From contig NZ_MASU01000014.1 of the NCBI RefSeq assembly GCF_003202235.1, positions 124,001-188,000 of the forward strand: a stretch of 64,000 bases of DNA. The letters are read 5' to 3'. The position numbers and the translations under genes were made by a program. The notes under the pieces were generated by a model. That model saw nothing but the letters and a program-made list of their open reading frames with translations. It did no database searches and had not been told where the DNA came from. Shown in pieces: positions 1 to 7,484 of the stretch. Positions within the stretch are counted from its first letter, which is position 1, and every line of letters starts with the position of its first letter. Source of the DNA: Prauserella flavalba. GTDB taxonomy: Bacteria; Actinomycetota; Actinomycetes; Mycobacteriales; Pseudonocardiaceae.

Positions 1-340
1 ACTTGTCCAGCTGGGCGGCGCCGAGGAAGCCGACGTCGATGCGGCCGGGCTGGAGCCAGTAGTTGAACACCTCGGGCACGCTGATCACGGCGTCGGCGGT
101 CTCGGCGAGGATTCCGTCGCCGATCGACGCGGGCAGGCGGTCCGGTTTGGACCCGAGCGTGCCCGACTCGTAGATCAGCACCAGGTCCGGCGCGTGCGTG
201 CGGCGCGCGAGGTTCGCGGCGGTGGACGGCAGGCCGATGCCGACGAAGCAGCGCTGCCCGTCGCCGAGGGCCCTGGCCGCGGCGATGGACATCATCTCGT
301 CGGAGGTGTACGTCTGCTGCGCTTCGGTCGTCGCGGTCAC
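1..340 (-). CDS. CoA-transferase subunit B (partial, C-terminus outside window)
   Basis: N-terminal 113 residues of a family I CoA-transferase beta subunit. The visible part holds GIGLPSTAANLA near residue 35 and YESGTLGS near residue 58, whose Glu sits where the catalytic Glu lies in this family. Such subunits move CoA between acyl-CoA and a carboxylic acid as a heteromer with subunit A. The GTG start (338-340) overlaps the TGA of the subunit A gene (337-339), so the two are translationally coupled and presumably equimolar. The true substrate cannot be read from the sequence; relatives of both IpdAB (steroid ring degradation) and 3-oxoacid/glutaconate transferases are possible. Confidence 0.85.
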   Translation of the reverse strand, partial: MTATTEAQQTYTSDEMMSIAAARALGDGQRCFVGIGLPSTAANLARRTHAPDLVLIYESGTLGSKPDRLPASIGDGILAETADAVISVPEVFNYWLQPGRIDVGFLGAAQLDK

Positions 341-1167
341 TTCCCCGTCACCTCCGAGTCCGTCCTGTCGAACACCTTCTCGCGAAGCCAGTCCTCGAAC
401 GAGTCCCTCTTTCGCCCAATGGAATCCCAATGCTCGTAGTAGGCGTTGTCGCGGTCGTAGTAACCCTGCGCGTACGAGGGGTGGGCGCCGTGCGGCACCT
501 CGGCGACGCAGGTGACCGCCCAGCTCGGCAGGACCAGCTGGCCGGGAACGGGCTCCAGCTCGTCCACGACCTCCTCCACGGTCACCAGGCTGCGCTTGGC
601 GGCGAGCACCGCCTCCTTCTGGACGCCGACCAGGCCCCAGATCTGGACGTTGCCGGCGCGGTCGGCCCGCTGCGCGTGGATGATCGAGACGTCCGGGTTG
701 AGCGCGGGCACGGCGGCGAGCTGCTCCCCCGTGAACGGGCAGGTGATCTGCTTGATCGTGTCGGTGTGCTTGGGCAGGTCGGTGCCGGAGTAGCCGCGCA
801 GCACCGCGAACGGCAGCCCGGAGGCACCGGCGACGTAGCGGTTGGCCATACCGGCGTGGCTGTGCTCCTCGATCTCCAGCGGCACGGGCCAGCCGTTCTG
901 CACGGCGTCGCGGAAGCGGTGCAGCGAGCCGACGCCGGGGTTGCCGCCCCACGAGAAGATCAGCTTCCGCGCGCACCCGGCGCCGATGAGCTGGTCGTAG
1001 ACGATGTCGGGCGTCATCCGCACGAGCGTGAGGTCCCTGCGCCGCTGCCGGATGATCTCCTGCCCGGCCGCGTGCGGGATCAGGTGCGTGAACCCTTCCA
1101 GGGCGACCACGTCGCCGTCATGTACGAGCCTGCCGACCCCCTCGGCAAGCGAAACGATCTCTGCCAC
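337..1167 (-). CDS. CoA-transferase subunit A
   Basis: 276-residue alpha subunit of a family I CoA-transferase, partner of the overlapping downstream subunit B. The start VAEIVSLAEGV and the following VALEGFTHLIPHAAGQEIIRQ are typical of the actinobacterial GctA/ScoA-like group, with the Gly-rich SWGGNPGVGSLHR stretch in the middle. I chose GTG at 1167 because AGGTG lies 7-8 bases upstream and the homology begins there; an in-frame ATG at 1191 would add eight residues that look unrelated. Substrate is unknown. The pair is divergent from the dehydrogenase/glycerate kinase operon. Confidence 0.88.
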   Translation of the reverse strand: MAEIVSLAEGVGRLVHDGDVVALEGFTHLIPHAAGQEIIRQRRRDLTLVRMTPDIVYDQLIGAGCARKLIFSWGGNPGVGSLHRFRDAVQNGWPVPLEIEEHSHAGMANRYVAGASGLPFAVLRGYSGTDLPKHTDTIKQITCPFTGEQLAAVPALNPDVSIIHAQRADRAGNVQIWGLVGVQKEAVLAAKRSLVTVEEVVDELEPVPGQLVLPSWAVTCVAEVPHGAHPSYAQGYYDRDNAYYEHWDSIGRKRDSFEDWLREKVFDRTDSEVTGK

Positions 1168-1246
1168 GTTGCCACACCTCGTTGTTCGCATTACGCACAC
1201 AAGTTCTGCATAAGAACATATCCGCCTCCTCCCGCTCTCGTCAACG

Positions 1247-1284
1247 GCAGTGAAGGCCACCGCAAGTAGGGTGGCCTTCACTGC
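1247..1284. repeat. dispersed palindromic repeat, copy 1 (degenerate)
   Basis: GCAGTGAAGGCCAC (1247-1260) and GTGGCCTTCACTGC (1271-1284) form a perfect 14-base inverted repeat around a 10-base loop. This is a collapsed version of the double-palindrome repeat seen at 3415 and 22855. Unlike those it sits between divergent genes, 22 bases before the start at 1306, so it lies in the leader of the downstream operon. Confidence 0.8.
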
Positions 1285-1305
1285 AGTGATGAACAGGAGT
1301 GGTGG

Positions 1306-2274
1306 ATGACGCGGCCACGAATCGTGGTGACCAGGAAGATCCCGGAAGCGGCGATGGAGATCCTGCGGGAGGCCGGGGAGGTGTGGGCTCCGGAACCGGA
1401 CCGGGCACTGCCGGTCGAGGAGCTGCACCGGGTGGCGGCGGGCGCCGACGCGATCGTCGCCACCCTCCAGGACCGCGTCGACGGCGCGCTCGCCGACGCC
1501 GCCGGGCCACAACTCAAGGTCATCTCGACCGTCGCCGTCGGCTACGACAACGCCGACGTGCCCGCGCTCGCCGACCGCGGCGTCGTCTTCACCAACACAC
1601 CCGGCGTGCTCACGGACGCCACCGCCGACCTCGCGTTCGGCCTGCTGCTCGCGGTCACCCGCAGGCTCGGCGAGGGCGAACGACTGCTGCGCTCGCGCAC
1701 GCCGTGGTCGTTCCACCTCGGGTTCATGCTCGGATCCGGGTTGCAGGGCAAGACGCTCGGCATCGTCGGCCTCGGGCAGATCGGTCAGGCGATGGCGCGG
1801 CGGGCGCTCGCCTTCGGTATGGAGATCGCCTACTCCGGGCGCCGCCGCGCTCCCGAGGAGATCGAGAGCGAGCTGCGAGCGAGGTACCTGGACCGGGACG
1901 AGCTGCTGCGCACGGCCGACGTCGTGTCGCTGCACTGCCCGCTCACGCCCGAGACCCGTCACCTCATCGACGCGGGCGCGCTCTCGGCGATGAAGCGCTC
2001 GGCGTACTTGATCAACACCACCCGGGGTCCCGTCGTCGACGAGGCCGCGCTGGCCGAGGCCCTCGCGAACGGTGAGATCGCCGGCGCCGGGCTCGACGTC
2101 TTCGAGCACGAGCCCGACGTCCACCCCGGCCTGCTGGAGCTGGACAATGTCGCGCTCGCTCCCCACCTGGGCTCGGCGACCGTCGAGACCCGTACCGCCA
2201 TGGCCGTGCTCGCGGCCCGCAACACCGCCGCCGTGCTCTCCGGTGGCGAGCCGCTGACCCCGGTGAAGGGATGA
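1306..2274 (+). CDS. D-isomer-specific 2-hydroxyacid dehydrogenase (glyoxylate/hydroxypyruvate reductase-like)
   Basis: 322-residue cytosolic NAD(P)-dependent oxidoreductase. Visible features are the Rossmann motif GLGQIG (155-160), the substrate-binding VAVGYDN (77-82), and the catalytic triad Arg240 (NTTRGPVVDE), Glu269 (DVFEHEP) and His287 (APHLGSAT). Length is normal for the family. AGGAG lies six bases before the ATG. The stop overlaps the start of the glycerate kinase gene by four bases, which supports a joint role in turning glyoxylate or hydroxypyruvate into glycerate and then phosphoglycerate; the exact substrate is inferred from this neighbour only. Confidence 0.92.
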   Translation: MTRPRIVVTRKIPEAAMEILREAGEVWAPEPDRALPVEELHRVAAGADAIVATLQDRVDGALADAAGPQLKVISTVAVGYDNADVPALADRGVVFTNTPGVLTDATADLAFGLLLAVTRRLGEGERLLRSRTPWSFHLGFMLGSGLQGKTLGIVGLGQIGQAMARRALAFGMEIAYSGRRRAPEEIESELRARYLDRDELLRTADVVSLHCPLTPETRHLIDAGALSAMKRSAYLINTTRGPVVDEAALAEALANGEIAGAGLDVFEHEPDVHPGLLELDNVALAPHLGSATVETRTAMAVLAARNTAAVLSGGEPLTPVKG

Positions 2275-3407
2275 ACGGGATGCGCGTGGTGATCGCACCG
2301 GACAAGTTCAAGGGCAGCCTGACGGCCGTCGAGGCGGCCGAGGCCATCGCGCGGGGGGTGCACGACGTGCTGCCCGACGCCGAGGTGACGCAGTGCCCGG
2401 TGGCCGACGGCGGCGAGGGCACGCTCGACGTCCTGCTCGCCGCGGGCGGCAAGCGCGTGGACCTGCGCGTGACCGGCCCACTGTCGCAGCAGGTCGACGC
2501 CTGGTACGTGGTGCTCGACGGCACCGCCTACCTGGAGTCGGCGCGCGCATGTGGCATCGAGTACGTCGAGCCCTCCCCCGAGGTCGCGCTCGCCGCCCAC
2601 ACCTACGGCGTCGGCGAGCTCGTCGGGCATGCGATCGCGGGCGGCGCGCGCCGCGTGGTGCTCACCGTCGGCGGAACGGCCAGCACCGACGGCGGCTCCG
2701 GCATGCTGCGCGCGCTCGGGGCCGTGCTGCTCGACCGTGAGGAGCGACCGTTCGAGTTCGGCGGCGGACCGCTCGGCGCGGTCGTCACCGTGGACCTCAC
2801 CGCCGTGCGTGAGCAACTCGGCGACGTGGACGTGCGCGTGGCCACCGACGTCACCAACCCGCTGCTCGGCCCCGATGGCGCCGCCGCGGTCTTCGGCCCG
2901 CAGAAAGGCGCGGGCCCGCGCGAGGTCGAGGTGCTGGAGATGTCGCTGCGCGCGTGGGCGGACGCGCTCCAGCGGGCGGGCGCCGTCCCGGTCGGCGACG
3001 TGCCCAGCGCGGGCGCGGGCGGCGGTGTCTCGGGCGGCGCGATGGCGGCGCTGAACGCGCGGGCGGAGTCTGGCTTCGCGATGGTCGCCGAGCTCACCGG
3101 TGTCGCCGACGCCCTGCCGGGCGCCGAGCTGGCGATCACCGGGGAGGGCTCGCTCGACCGGCAGAGCCTCTCGGGCAAGGCCCCGGCGGGCATCGCCGCG
3201 ATGGCCCGCGAGCACGGCGCCGCCGTGCTCGCGGTCGCCGGGCGCGTCGCGCTGGAACCCGAGGAGCTGGCCGCGGCGGGCATCGCGGGCAGCCGGGCGC
3301 TCATCGACCACGCCGAGTCGCTGGAACACGCCCAGCGCGAGGCGTTCCCCCTCCTGCGCGCGCAGAGCGCGGAACTGGTGAGGGAGTGGCTCACCACGCG
3401 CGCTTAA
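2271..3407 (+). CDS. glycerate 2-kinase (GarK/GlxK family)
   Basis: 378-residue ATP-dependent kinase of the COG1929 type that phosphorylates glycerate to 2-phosphoglycerate. Recognised by the N-terminal VVIAPDKFKGSLTA, ADGGEGT (around 45), VGGTASTDGGSGM (around 128), and the C-terminal ITGEGSLDRQSLSGKAP. ATG at 2271 overlaps the previous stop (ATGA); a second in-frame ATG at 2280 starts exactly at the conserved MRVVIAPDKFKG and may be the real start. Second gene of a two-gene operon. Downstream lies a palindromic repeat pair that could act as a terminator between convergent genes. Confidence 0.93.
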   Translation: MNGMRVVIAPDKFKGSLTAVEAAEAIARGVHDVLPDAEVTQCPVADGGEGTLDVLLAAGGKRVDLRVTGPLSQQVDAWYVVLDGTAYLESARACGIEYVEPSPEVALAAHTYGVGELVGHAIAGGARRVVLTVGGTASTDGGSGMLRALGAVLLDREERPFEFGGGPLGAVVTVDLTAVREQLGDVDVRVATDVTNPLLGPDGAAAVFGPQKGAGPREVEVLEMSLRAWADALQRAGAVPVGDVPSAGAGGGVSGGAMAALNARAESGFAMVAELTGVADALPGAELAITGEGSLDRQSLSGKAPAGIAAMAREHGAAVLAVAGRVALEPEELAAAGIAGSRALIDHAESLEHAQREAFPLLRAQSAELVREWLTTRA

Positions 3408-3414
3408 GGCCATT

Positions 3415-3467
3415 GCAGTGAAGGCCACCCTCACTGCGTTGACCGCAGTGAAGGTGGCCTTCACTGC
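3415..3467. repeat. dispersed palindromic repeat, copy 2 (double unit)
   Basis: Two palindromic units, 3415-3437 and 3445-3467, separated by seven bases (GTTGACC). Each is GCAGTGAAGG, a three-base centre, then CCTTCACTGC; the centres are CCA and TGG, so the units are inverted relative to each other. Unit one carries one arm substitution (CCCTCACTGC). Lies in the 69-base gap between two convergent genes, where it could fold into strong bidirectional hairpins. Confidence 0.85.
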
Positions 3468-3476
3468 GGTCGGGCA

Positions 3477-4661
3477 TCAGGGCTTGAGGACCACCTTGAT
3501 CGCGCGGTCCTGCTTCTTCTGGAAGATCTCGTAGGCGTGCGGCGCGTCGTCCAGCGGCAGCTGGTGCGTGGCGAGGTCCTCGACCCCGAGCGGGTCGCTC
3601 TCGCCGGTCACGAGCGGCATGACGTCGTCGATCCACGCGCGCACGTTGGCCTGGCCCATGCGCAGCTGGATCTGCTTGTCGAACAACGTCATCATCGGCA
3701 TCGGGTCCACCATGCCGCCGTACACACCGGACAGTGAGATCGTGCCGCCCCTGCGCACGATGTCGATCGCGAGGTGCAGCGCGCTGAGCCGGTCAACGCC
3801 CGCCTTCTCGGTGAGTTTCGCGGCGACGGGGTTCGGCAGCAGGCTCGCGAACTGCTGGGCGAGCGCGCCGAACGGCGCACCGTGCGCCTCCATGCCGACG
3901 GCGTCGATCACCGAGTCGGTGCCCCTGCCGTCGGTGCGGTCGCGGATGTAGTCGGCGAGGTGCTTGTGCTCGCGCAGGTCGATCGTGTCGATCCCGTTCC
4001 GCCGGGCCATCTCCAGCCGTTCGTCGACGAGGTCGACGCCGAGAACCGTTGCGGCGCCACGGAACTTGGCGATCCGTGCCGACATCTGCCCGATCGGCCC
4101 GAGCCCGAGCACCGTCACGCTGCCGCCCTGCGGAATGCCCGCGTATTCCACGGCCTGCCACGCCGTCGGGACCACATCGGACAGATACAGGAAGCGTTCG
4201 TCCGGCTGCCCCTCCGGGACCTTGATCGGACCGAACTGCGCCTGCGGCACGCGCAACAGCTCGGCCTGCCCGCCGGGCACGTGCCCGTACAGCTTGGTGT
4301 AGCCGAACAGCGCGGCGCCCTTGCCGTGCTCGCGTACCTGCGTGGTCTCGCACTGCGTGTAGAGCTTCTGGTCGCAGTACCAGCAGTGCCCGCACGCGAT
4401 GTTGAACGGGATCACGACGCGGTCGCCCTTGCTCAGGTTCGGCACGGCGCTGCCGACCTCCTCGACGACGCCCATCGGCTCGTGCCCCAGGATGTCGCCC
4501 TGGCTCATGAACGAGCCGAGCACCTCGTACAGGTGCAGGTCGGAGCCGCAGATGCCCGTGGAGGTCACCCTGATGACCGCGTCCGTCGGCTCACGGACCC
4601 GCGGATCAGGCACCTCCTCCACCCGGACGTCCCGCTTGCCCTGCCAGGTCACGGCTTTCAT
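3477..4661 (-). CDS. zinc-dependent alcohol dehydrogenase (class III / formaldehyde dehydrogenase-like)
   Basis: 394-residue medium-chain dehydrogenase. Catalytic zinc ligands are Cys38 (GICGSD) and His60 with Glu61 (GHE); structural zinc ligands are Cys90, Cys93, Cys96 and Cys104; the cofactor fold carries VLGLGPIG around 190. The size, with an insert after residue 245, resembles the glutathione-independent formaldehyde-dehydrogenase-like branch; the substrate is not certain. ATG at 4661 is preceded by AAGGAG at good spacing, so an upstream in-frame start at 4727 is unlikely. Likely last gene of the operon that starts at 5896. Confidence 0.9.
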   Translation of the reverse strand: MKAVTWQGKRDVRVEEVPDPRVREPTDAVIRVTSTGICGSDLHLYEVLGSFMSQGDILGHEPMGVVEEVGSAVPNLSKGDRVVIPFNIACGHCWYCDQKLYTQCETTQVREHGKGAALFGYTKLYGHVPGGQAELLRVPQAQFGPIKVPEGQPDERFLYLSDVVPTAWQAVEYAGIPQGGSVTVLGLGPIGQMSARIAKFRGAATVLGVDLVDERLEMARRNGIDTIDLREHKHLADYIRDRTDGRGTDSVIDAVGMEAHGAPFGALAQQFASLLPNPVAAKLTEKAGVDRLSALHLAIDIVRRGGTISLSGVYGGMVDPMPMMTLFDKQIQLRMGQANVRAWIDDVMPLVTGESDPLGVEDLATHQLPLDDAPHAYEIFQKKQDRAIKVVLKP

Positions 4662-4713
4662 CTGGAGTCTCCTTCCGCGTCGGTCTCCCCGTGCGGCGGA
4701 TACCCCGGGATGC

Positions 4714-5388
4714 TCAGCCCGACTCATCCGTCACCGTGTGAGAGGCGCCCACGGGCTTCGACTCGGGCGAGCCGCGCTCGCGCAGGTACACGCTCAGGAT
4801 CGCCATCGACCCGATCGCGAGGAACTCCGACTGCCAGTTCTGCAGGGTGCGGCTCCAGAAGTCGGCGGAGGTCACGTACTGCGGCCAGGTGAGCGGATCG
4901 GTGAAGTCGGCGAGCTGCTCGGCGTTGAACGCGCTCATCCCGGCCACCGACTGCGCGAGCCAGGACGAGAGGAACAGCACGCCCATCACCAGGCCCAGCG
5001 AACGCGCGAACAGCACCGTGCGCCAGCCGCCGGTGCGCGCCCAGCGCGGAGAGCTCTCGGTGACGTGCCTGCCCACCAGCTGGTCCTCGTCGGATTCCCG
5101 GCCGATGCGGCCGAGCTGTTTCGACTCGGGTGAGCCGCGCTGGACGAGCCACACCGTGGCCATCACGTACAGGAAGAACTGCAGGTACTCGGACTGCCAG
5201 TTCTCGGCGACGTCGACGGCGAAGTCCGACGACGTCACGTAGGCCCAGAAGCTCACCGGGTCGCCGCCGCGCGCGAGCTGCCGGTTGACGTAGTCGGCGT
5301 GTCCCGCGAACGTCTGCCCTACGAGGGAGCCGAGGAACAGCAGCCCGAACACCACCGAGAGCCCGTTGTCCCGCAGGAACCGCCGCAT
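4714..5388 (-). CDS. DUF6766-type membrane protein with internal duplication
   Basis: 224-residue integral membrane protein of unknown function that I associate with DUF6766 from memory. It is built of two repeats of about 90 residues: each begins with a transmembrane segment ending in a Q-x3-G motif (LVGQTFAG, LAQSVAG), continues with a DP-x-(S/T)-x(3)-YVTS-x-DF block and NWQSE, then a second transmembrane segment ending in RGSPESK. Four membrane segments in total, with a polar linker between the halves. Follows the 29-residue membrane peptide gene by 17 bases and precedes the alcohol dehydrogenase gene. Confidence 0.8.
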   Translation of the reverse strand: MRRFLRDNGLSVVFGLLFLGSLVGQTFAGHADYVNRQLARGGDPVSFWAYVTSSDFAVDVAENWQSEYLQFFLYVMATVWLVQRGSPESKQLGRIGRESDEDQLVGRHVTESSPRWARTGGWRTVLFARSLGLVMGVLFLSSWLAQSVAGMSAFNAEQLADFTDPLTWPQYVTSADFWSRTLQNWQSEFLAIGSMAILSVYLRERGSPESKPVGASHTVTDESG

Positions 5389-5405
5389 GGCTCATCAACT
5401 CCCCG

Positions 5406-5495
5406 TCACCAGCGCAGCAGGCCGACCACGACGAAGTAGGCACAGCCGCCGAGCACCACGGCCAGGTAGAGCAAGAACATCAGCCGCGCTCTCAT
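5406..5495 (-). CDS. 29-residue single-span membrane peptide
   Basis: A 30-codon frame: a short basic start (MRARLMF), one hydrophobic span of about 20 residues with the core LAVVLGGCAYFVVVGLL, then RW and stop. The ATG (5493-5495) overlaps the TGA of the lipoprotein gene (5492-5494), an ATGA junction that argues for translational coupling and for the frame being real. Third positions are GC-rich like the neighbours. Function unknown; membrane location is inferred. The single Cys in the span could be a lipobox-like GGC but the preceding sequence is too short for a normal signal peptide. Confidence 0.7.
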   Translation of the reverse strand: MRARLMFLLYLAVVLGGCAYFVVVGLLRW

Positions 5496-5896
5496 GGGCC
5501 GCCCACCTCGCAGTCGTAGGGCCGCTCGCCCTGGTGCTCACAGCCGGCACCGGTGATGCGCCAGCCCGACGCGAACTCGTGCAGGAACACGGTGTCGGCC
5601 TTGGTGCGGACCTGTGCCTCGGTGCCCCAGACCCGCACCGAGACCACCGGTTCCGCGGGCAGGTGCAGCGCCGGCAGCGCCGCTTCGCAGGACCGGCCGC
5701 TCGCCGACTCCAGGTCGGAGCTGACCTGCTCGGCGAGCAGCGCGCAGGCGGCGGCCGCATCGGGATTGCCGAGTGCGTGCAGGAAGTCGTCGGCGACGGA
5801 CTGGGCGGAGCGCTCGGCCGCGGCACCACAGCCTGCGACGAGCAGTACGGCGAGCATGCCCACGGCGAGCGTGGGCCTACCGCGATGTCCTCCCAC
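5492..5896 (-). CDS. predicted lipoprotein, unknown function
   Basis: 134-residue exported protein. Residues 9-22 are hydrophobic and end in the lipobox VAGC with the lipidated Cys23; the mature part is about 112 residues with a VADDFLHALGNPDAAAACALL segment that resembles a small NTF2-like fold region. The GTG start at 5896 follows TAGAAT by eight bases with no Shine-Dalgarno, suggesting a leaderless message. First gene of a run with the 29-residue membrane peptide, the duplicated DUF6766 protein and the zinc alcohol dehydrogenase. Confidence 0.8.
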   Translation of the reverse strand: MGGHRGRPTLAVGMLAVLLVAGCGAAAERSAQSVADDFLHALGNPDAAAACALLAEQVSSDLESASGRSCEAALPALHLPAEPVVSVRVWGTEAQVRTKADTVFLHEFASGWRITGAGCEHQGERPYDCEVGGP

Positions 5897-5904
5897 GAAG
5901 AATC

Positions 5905-5910
5905 ATTCTA
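5905..5910 (-). promoter_or_regulatory. -10 element of leaderless lipoprotein gene
   Basis: TAGAAT on the minus strand, ending eight bases before the GTG start at 5896. No clear -35 element is visible. Confidence 0.5.
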
Positions 5911-5961
5911 CGCCGACTGTCCACTTGGGAGCATGCGGAGATTTTCACCGGCAGGCGAGGG

Positions 5962-5993
5962 CACCGGCGGCCACGGGCTGTGGTCCGCCGGTG
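5962..5993 (-). terminator. hairpin after the HesB-like gene
   Basis: CACCGGCGG-CCAC and GTGG-T-CCGCCGGTG pair over 13 bases with one bulged base and a five-base loop. Lies 18 bases beyond the stop of the HesB-like gene and before the lipoprotein promoter, as expected for a terminator. No T-run follows, common in high-GC actinomycetes. Confidence 0.6.
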
Positions 5994-6010
5994 ACCGGCG
6001 CCGGACCTGA

Positions 6011-6307
6011 TCAGGCTTCGGGCTGCTGCATCACCGCGAAGTTCAGCTGGCCCTGCTCGTCCTGCTGGACGTCCAGCACCTTGTCGTCGAGGAAGGAAGC
6101 CGCTTGTGGTTCAAGGAAAACCCGGGCACCGCTGTCGGTGCCGAGCACCTCGTCGCCGTCCTCCGGCGCCGGGGCGATCGACAGCGCGAGCTGCGCTCCC
6201 GCGTCACTCTCCTCCCGTACCGCGAACCGCAGGCCGGCAGCCTGCTGTCCGTCCTGGGAGGTCAGAGCGCTGATCGCCTCGACGGCAGCGTCAGTCATCG
6301 CAAGCAT
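6011..6307 (-). CDS. HesB/IscA-like protein lacking cysteines
   Basis: 98-residue protein with the A-type Fe-S carrier outline: DAAVEAISAL, then GLRFAVREESDAGAQLALS, and the loop GARVFLEPQAASFLDDKVLDV. Genuine IscA/ErpA proteins carry one Cys near residue 35 and a C-terminal C-x-C; this protein contains no Cys at all, so it cannot hold a cluster in the usual way. Start is ATG 6307 (AAGGGA ten bases upstream) or ATG 6298. Monocistronic; a TACGGT -10 candidate lies at 6350-6355 on the minus strand. Confidence 0.75.
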   Translation of the reverse strand: MLAMTDAAVEAISALTSQDGQQAAGLRFAVREESDAGAQLALSIAPAPEDGDEVLGTDSGARVFLEPQAASFLDDKVLDVQQDEQGQLNFAVMQQPEA

Positions 6308-6349
6308 GTTCGACGTGTCCCTTCGGTCGCTGTCGTGCTGCCACCCCCC

Positions 6350-6355
6350 ACCGTA
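6350..6355 (-). promoter_or_regulatory. -10 candidate for the HesB-like gene
   Basis: TACGGT on the minus strand inside the loop of a CCCCC/GGGGG hairpin (6345-6360) that could also serve as the end of the UdgX transcript. Would give a leader of about 36 bases containing AAGGGA. Confidence 0.3.
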
Positions 6356-6396
6356 GGGGGACCCGGCCGCGCGCGCCGCCCGGCCACCCCCGCGCG

Positions 6397-7035
6397 TCAC
6401 GCCGCTTTCGTCGCTTTTGCCACGACCCGAAGGTCTTTCACGAGCTCCTGGTACGCCTGTTCTCGATCTTCGGCGGGCGCGCGCAGGATCGCCGAAGGGT
6501 GCGCCGTGGCGAGCACCCGTGCCTCGCCGCCGGGCAGGTCGAGCAGTTCGCCCCGCTGTTGGCTCACCCGGAAATCCGTGCCCAGCAAGGATTGTGCGGC
6601 CGTCGCGCCGAGACACACGACGACGCCGGGCGTGACGGCCTCCAGTTCGGCGACGAGCCACGGCCGGCACGCGACGATCTGCCCGCGCGAGGGTTTCTTG
6701 TGAATACGGCGTTTCCCCCGCTCCGCGGGGGTGAAACGGAAATGTTTCACCGCGTTGGTCACGTAGACGCCGCCGCGGTCGATCCCGGCGTCCTTCATCG
6801 CCTTGTCGAGCAGGCCGCCCGCGGGCCCGACGAACGGCTTGCCCGTCGCGTCCTCCCGGTCACCGGGCACCTCGCCCACCATGAGCACGCGCGCGTTCTG
6901 CGGGCCTGCCCCGAACACGGTCTGCGTGGCATCGGCATACAGGTCGCACCCTCGGCAGCGCCCGGCGGCCTCGCGCAGCTCGGCCAGCCCGCGACCCTCC
7001 GGCAGGTAACGTTGCGCGCCCTCGTACTTGACCAC
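6397..7035 (-). CDS. udgX: UdgX-type uracil-DNA glycosylase
   Basis: 212-residue Fe-S uracil-DNA glycosylase of the UdgX branch of family 4. It has the signature KRRIH loop (108-112); in the Mycobacterium smegmatis enzyme the matching His forms a covalent bond with the sugar at uracil sites, and here that is His112. Also present are GEVPGDRED (54-62), KPFVGPAGGLLD (66-77), the cluster cysteines Cys27, Cys30, Cys123 and Cys141, and AHPSAILR (178 on). Last gene of a tightly packed three-gene unit: its start is two bases after the preceding stop. The upstream promoter looks like a stress-sigma promoter, which suits a DNA repair role. Confidence 0.93.
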   Translation of the reverse strand: MVKYEGAQRYLPEGRGLAELREAAGRCRGCDLYADATQTVFGAGPQNARVLMVGEVPGDREDATGKPFVGPAGGLLDKAMKDAGIDRGGVYVTNAVKHFRFTPAERGKRRIHKKPSRGQIVACRPWLVAELEAVTPGVVVCLGATAAQSLLGTDFRVSQQRGELLDLPGGEARVLATAHPSAILRAPAEDREQAYQELVKDLRVVAKATKAA

Positions 7036-7037
7036 CG

Positions 7038-7484
7038 TCAGTCCGGACCTCCGCTCAACACGTCCGCCCAGAGCAGTACGTGCAGCGCCGCGTCGAGCCT
7101 GGCGAGCGGATCGGGGTCGCCGGCCACGAGGCCGAGCTGGAACCCGGCGTCGGCGGGGTCGTCGTTGAGGGAGGCGAGCACCGCGCGCAGCACAGCCCTC
7201 AGCGCAGGCTGTACGTCGTCGATGGGCACCGTCGTGTCCTCGTCGTCGAACACGTCGACCACGAAGACGCCCTCCTCGTCGCCGTCGGCGCCCGCCCGCT
7301 CGCGCAGGGCGCGCGCGACGATCGCCACGAGCTCGCGCAGCACGAGGTCGTAGAGGTGCCGGTGCGGGGCGGTCCGGCCCAGCAGCCGCGTGAGCAGTGC
7401 GGTCAGCTCGTCGAGGTCACCCAGCCTCGCCACGGTCAGCAGCTGGCCCGTGAGCCCGTGAACGCCCAGCCCACCCGTGCTCAC
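7038..7484 (-). CDS. conserved hypothetical protein in udgX operon
   Basis: 148-residue protein I do not recognise. It appears alpha-helical and soluble (LGDLDELTALLTRLLGRTAPHRHLYDLVLRELVAIV and a C-terminal LARLDAALHVLLWADVL), with an acidic middle (VFVVDVFDDEDTTVP). Its start overlaps the stop of the DUF5709 gene by four bases and its stop is two bases before udgX, so it is cotranscribed and probably translationally coupled with both. Confidence 0.75.
   Translation of the reverse strand: MSTGGLGVHGLTGQLLTVARLGDLDELTALLTRLLGRTAPHRHLYDLVLRELVAIVARALRERAGADGDEEGVFVVDVFDDEDTTVPIDDVQPALRAVLRAVLASLNDDPADAGFQLGLVAGDPDPLARLDAALHVLLWADVLSGGPD

Noticed and set aside
1168-2298. Upstream extension of the CoA-transferase A frame on the minus strand
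   Set aside because: It is antisense to the 2-hydroxyacid dehydrogenase; homology and ribosome site place the start at 1167.
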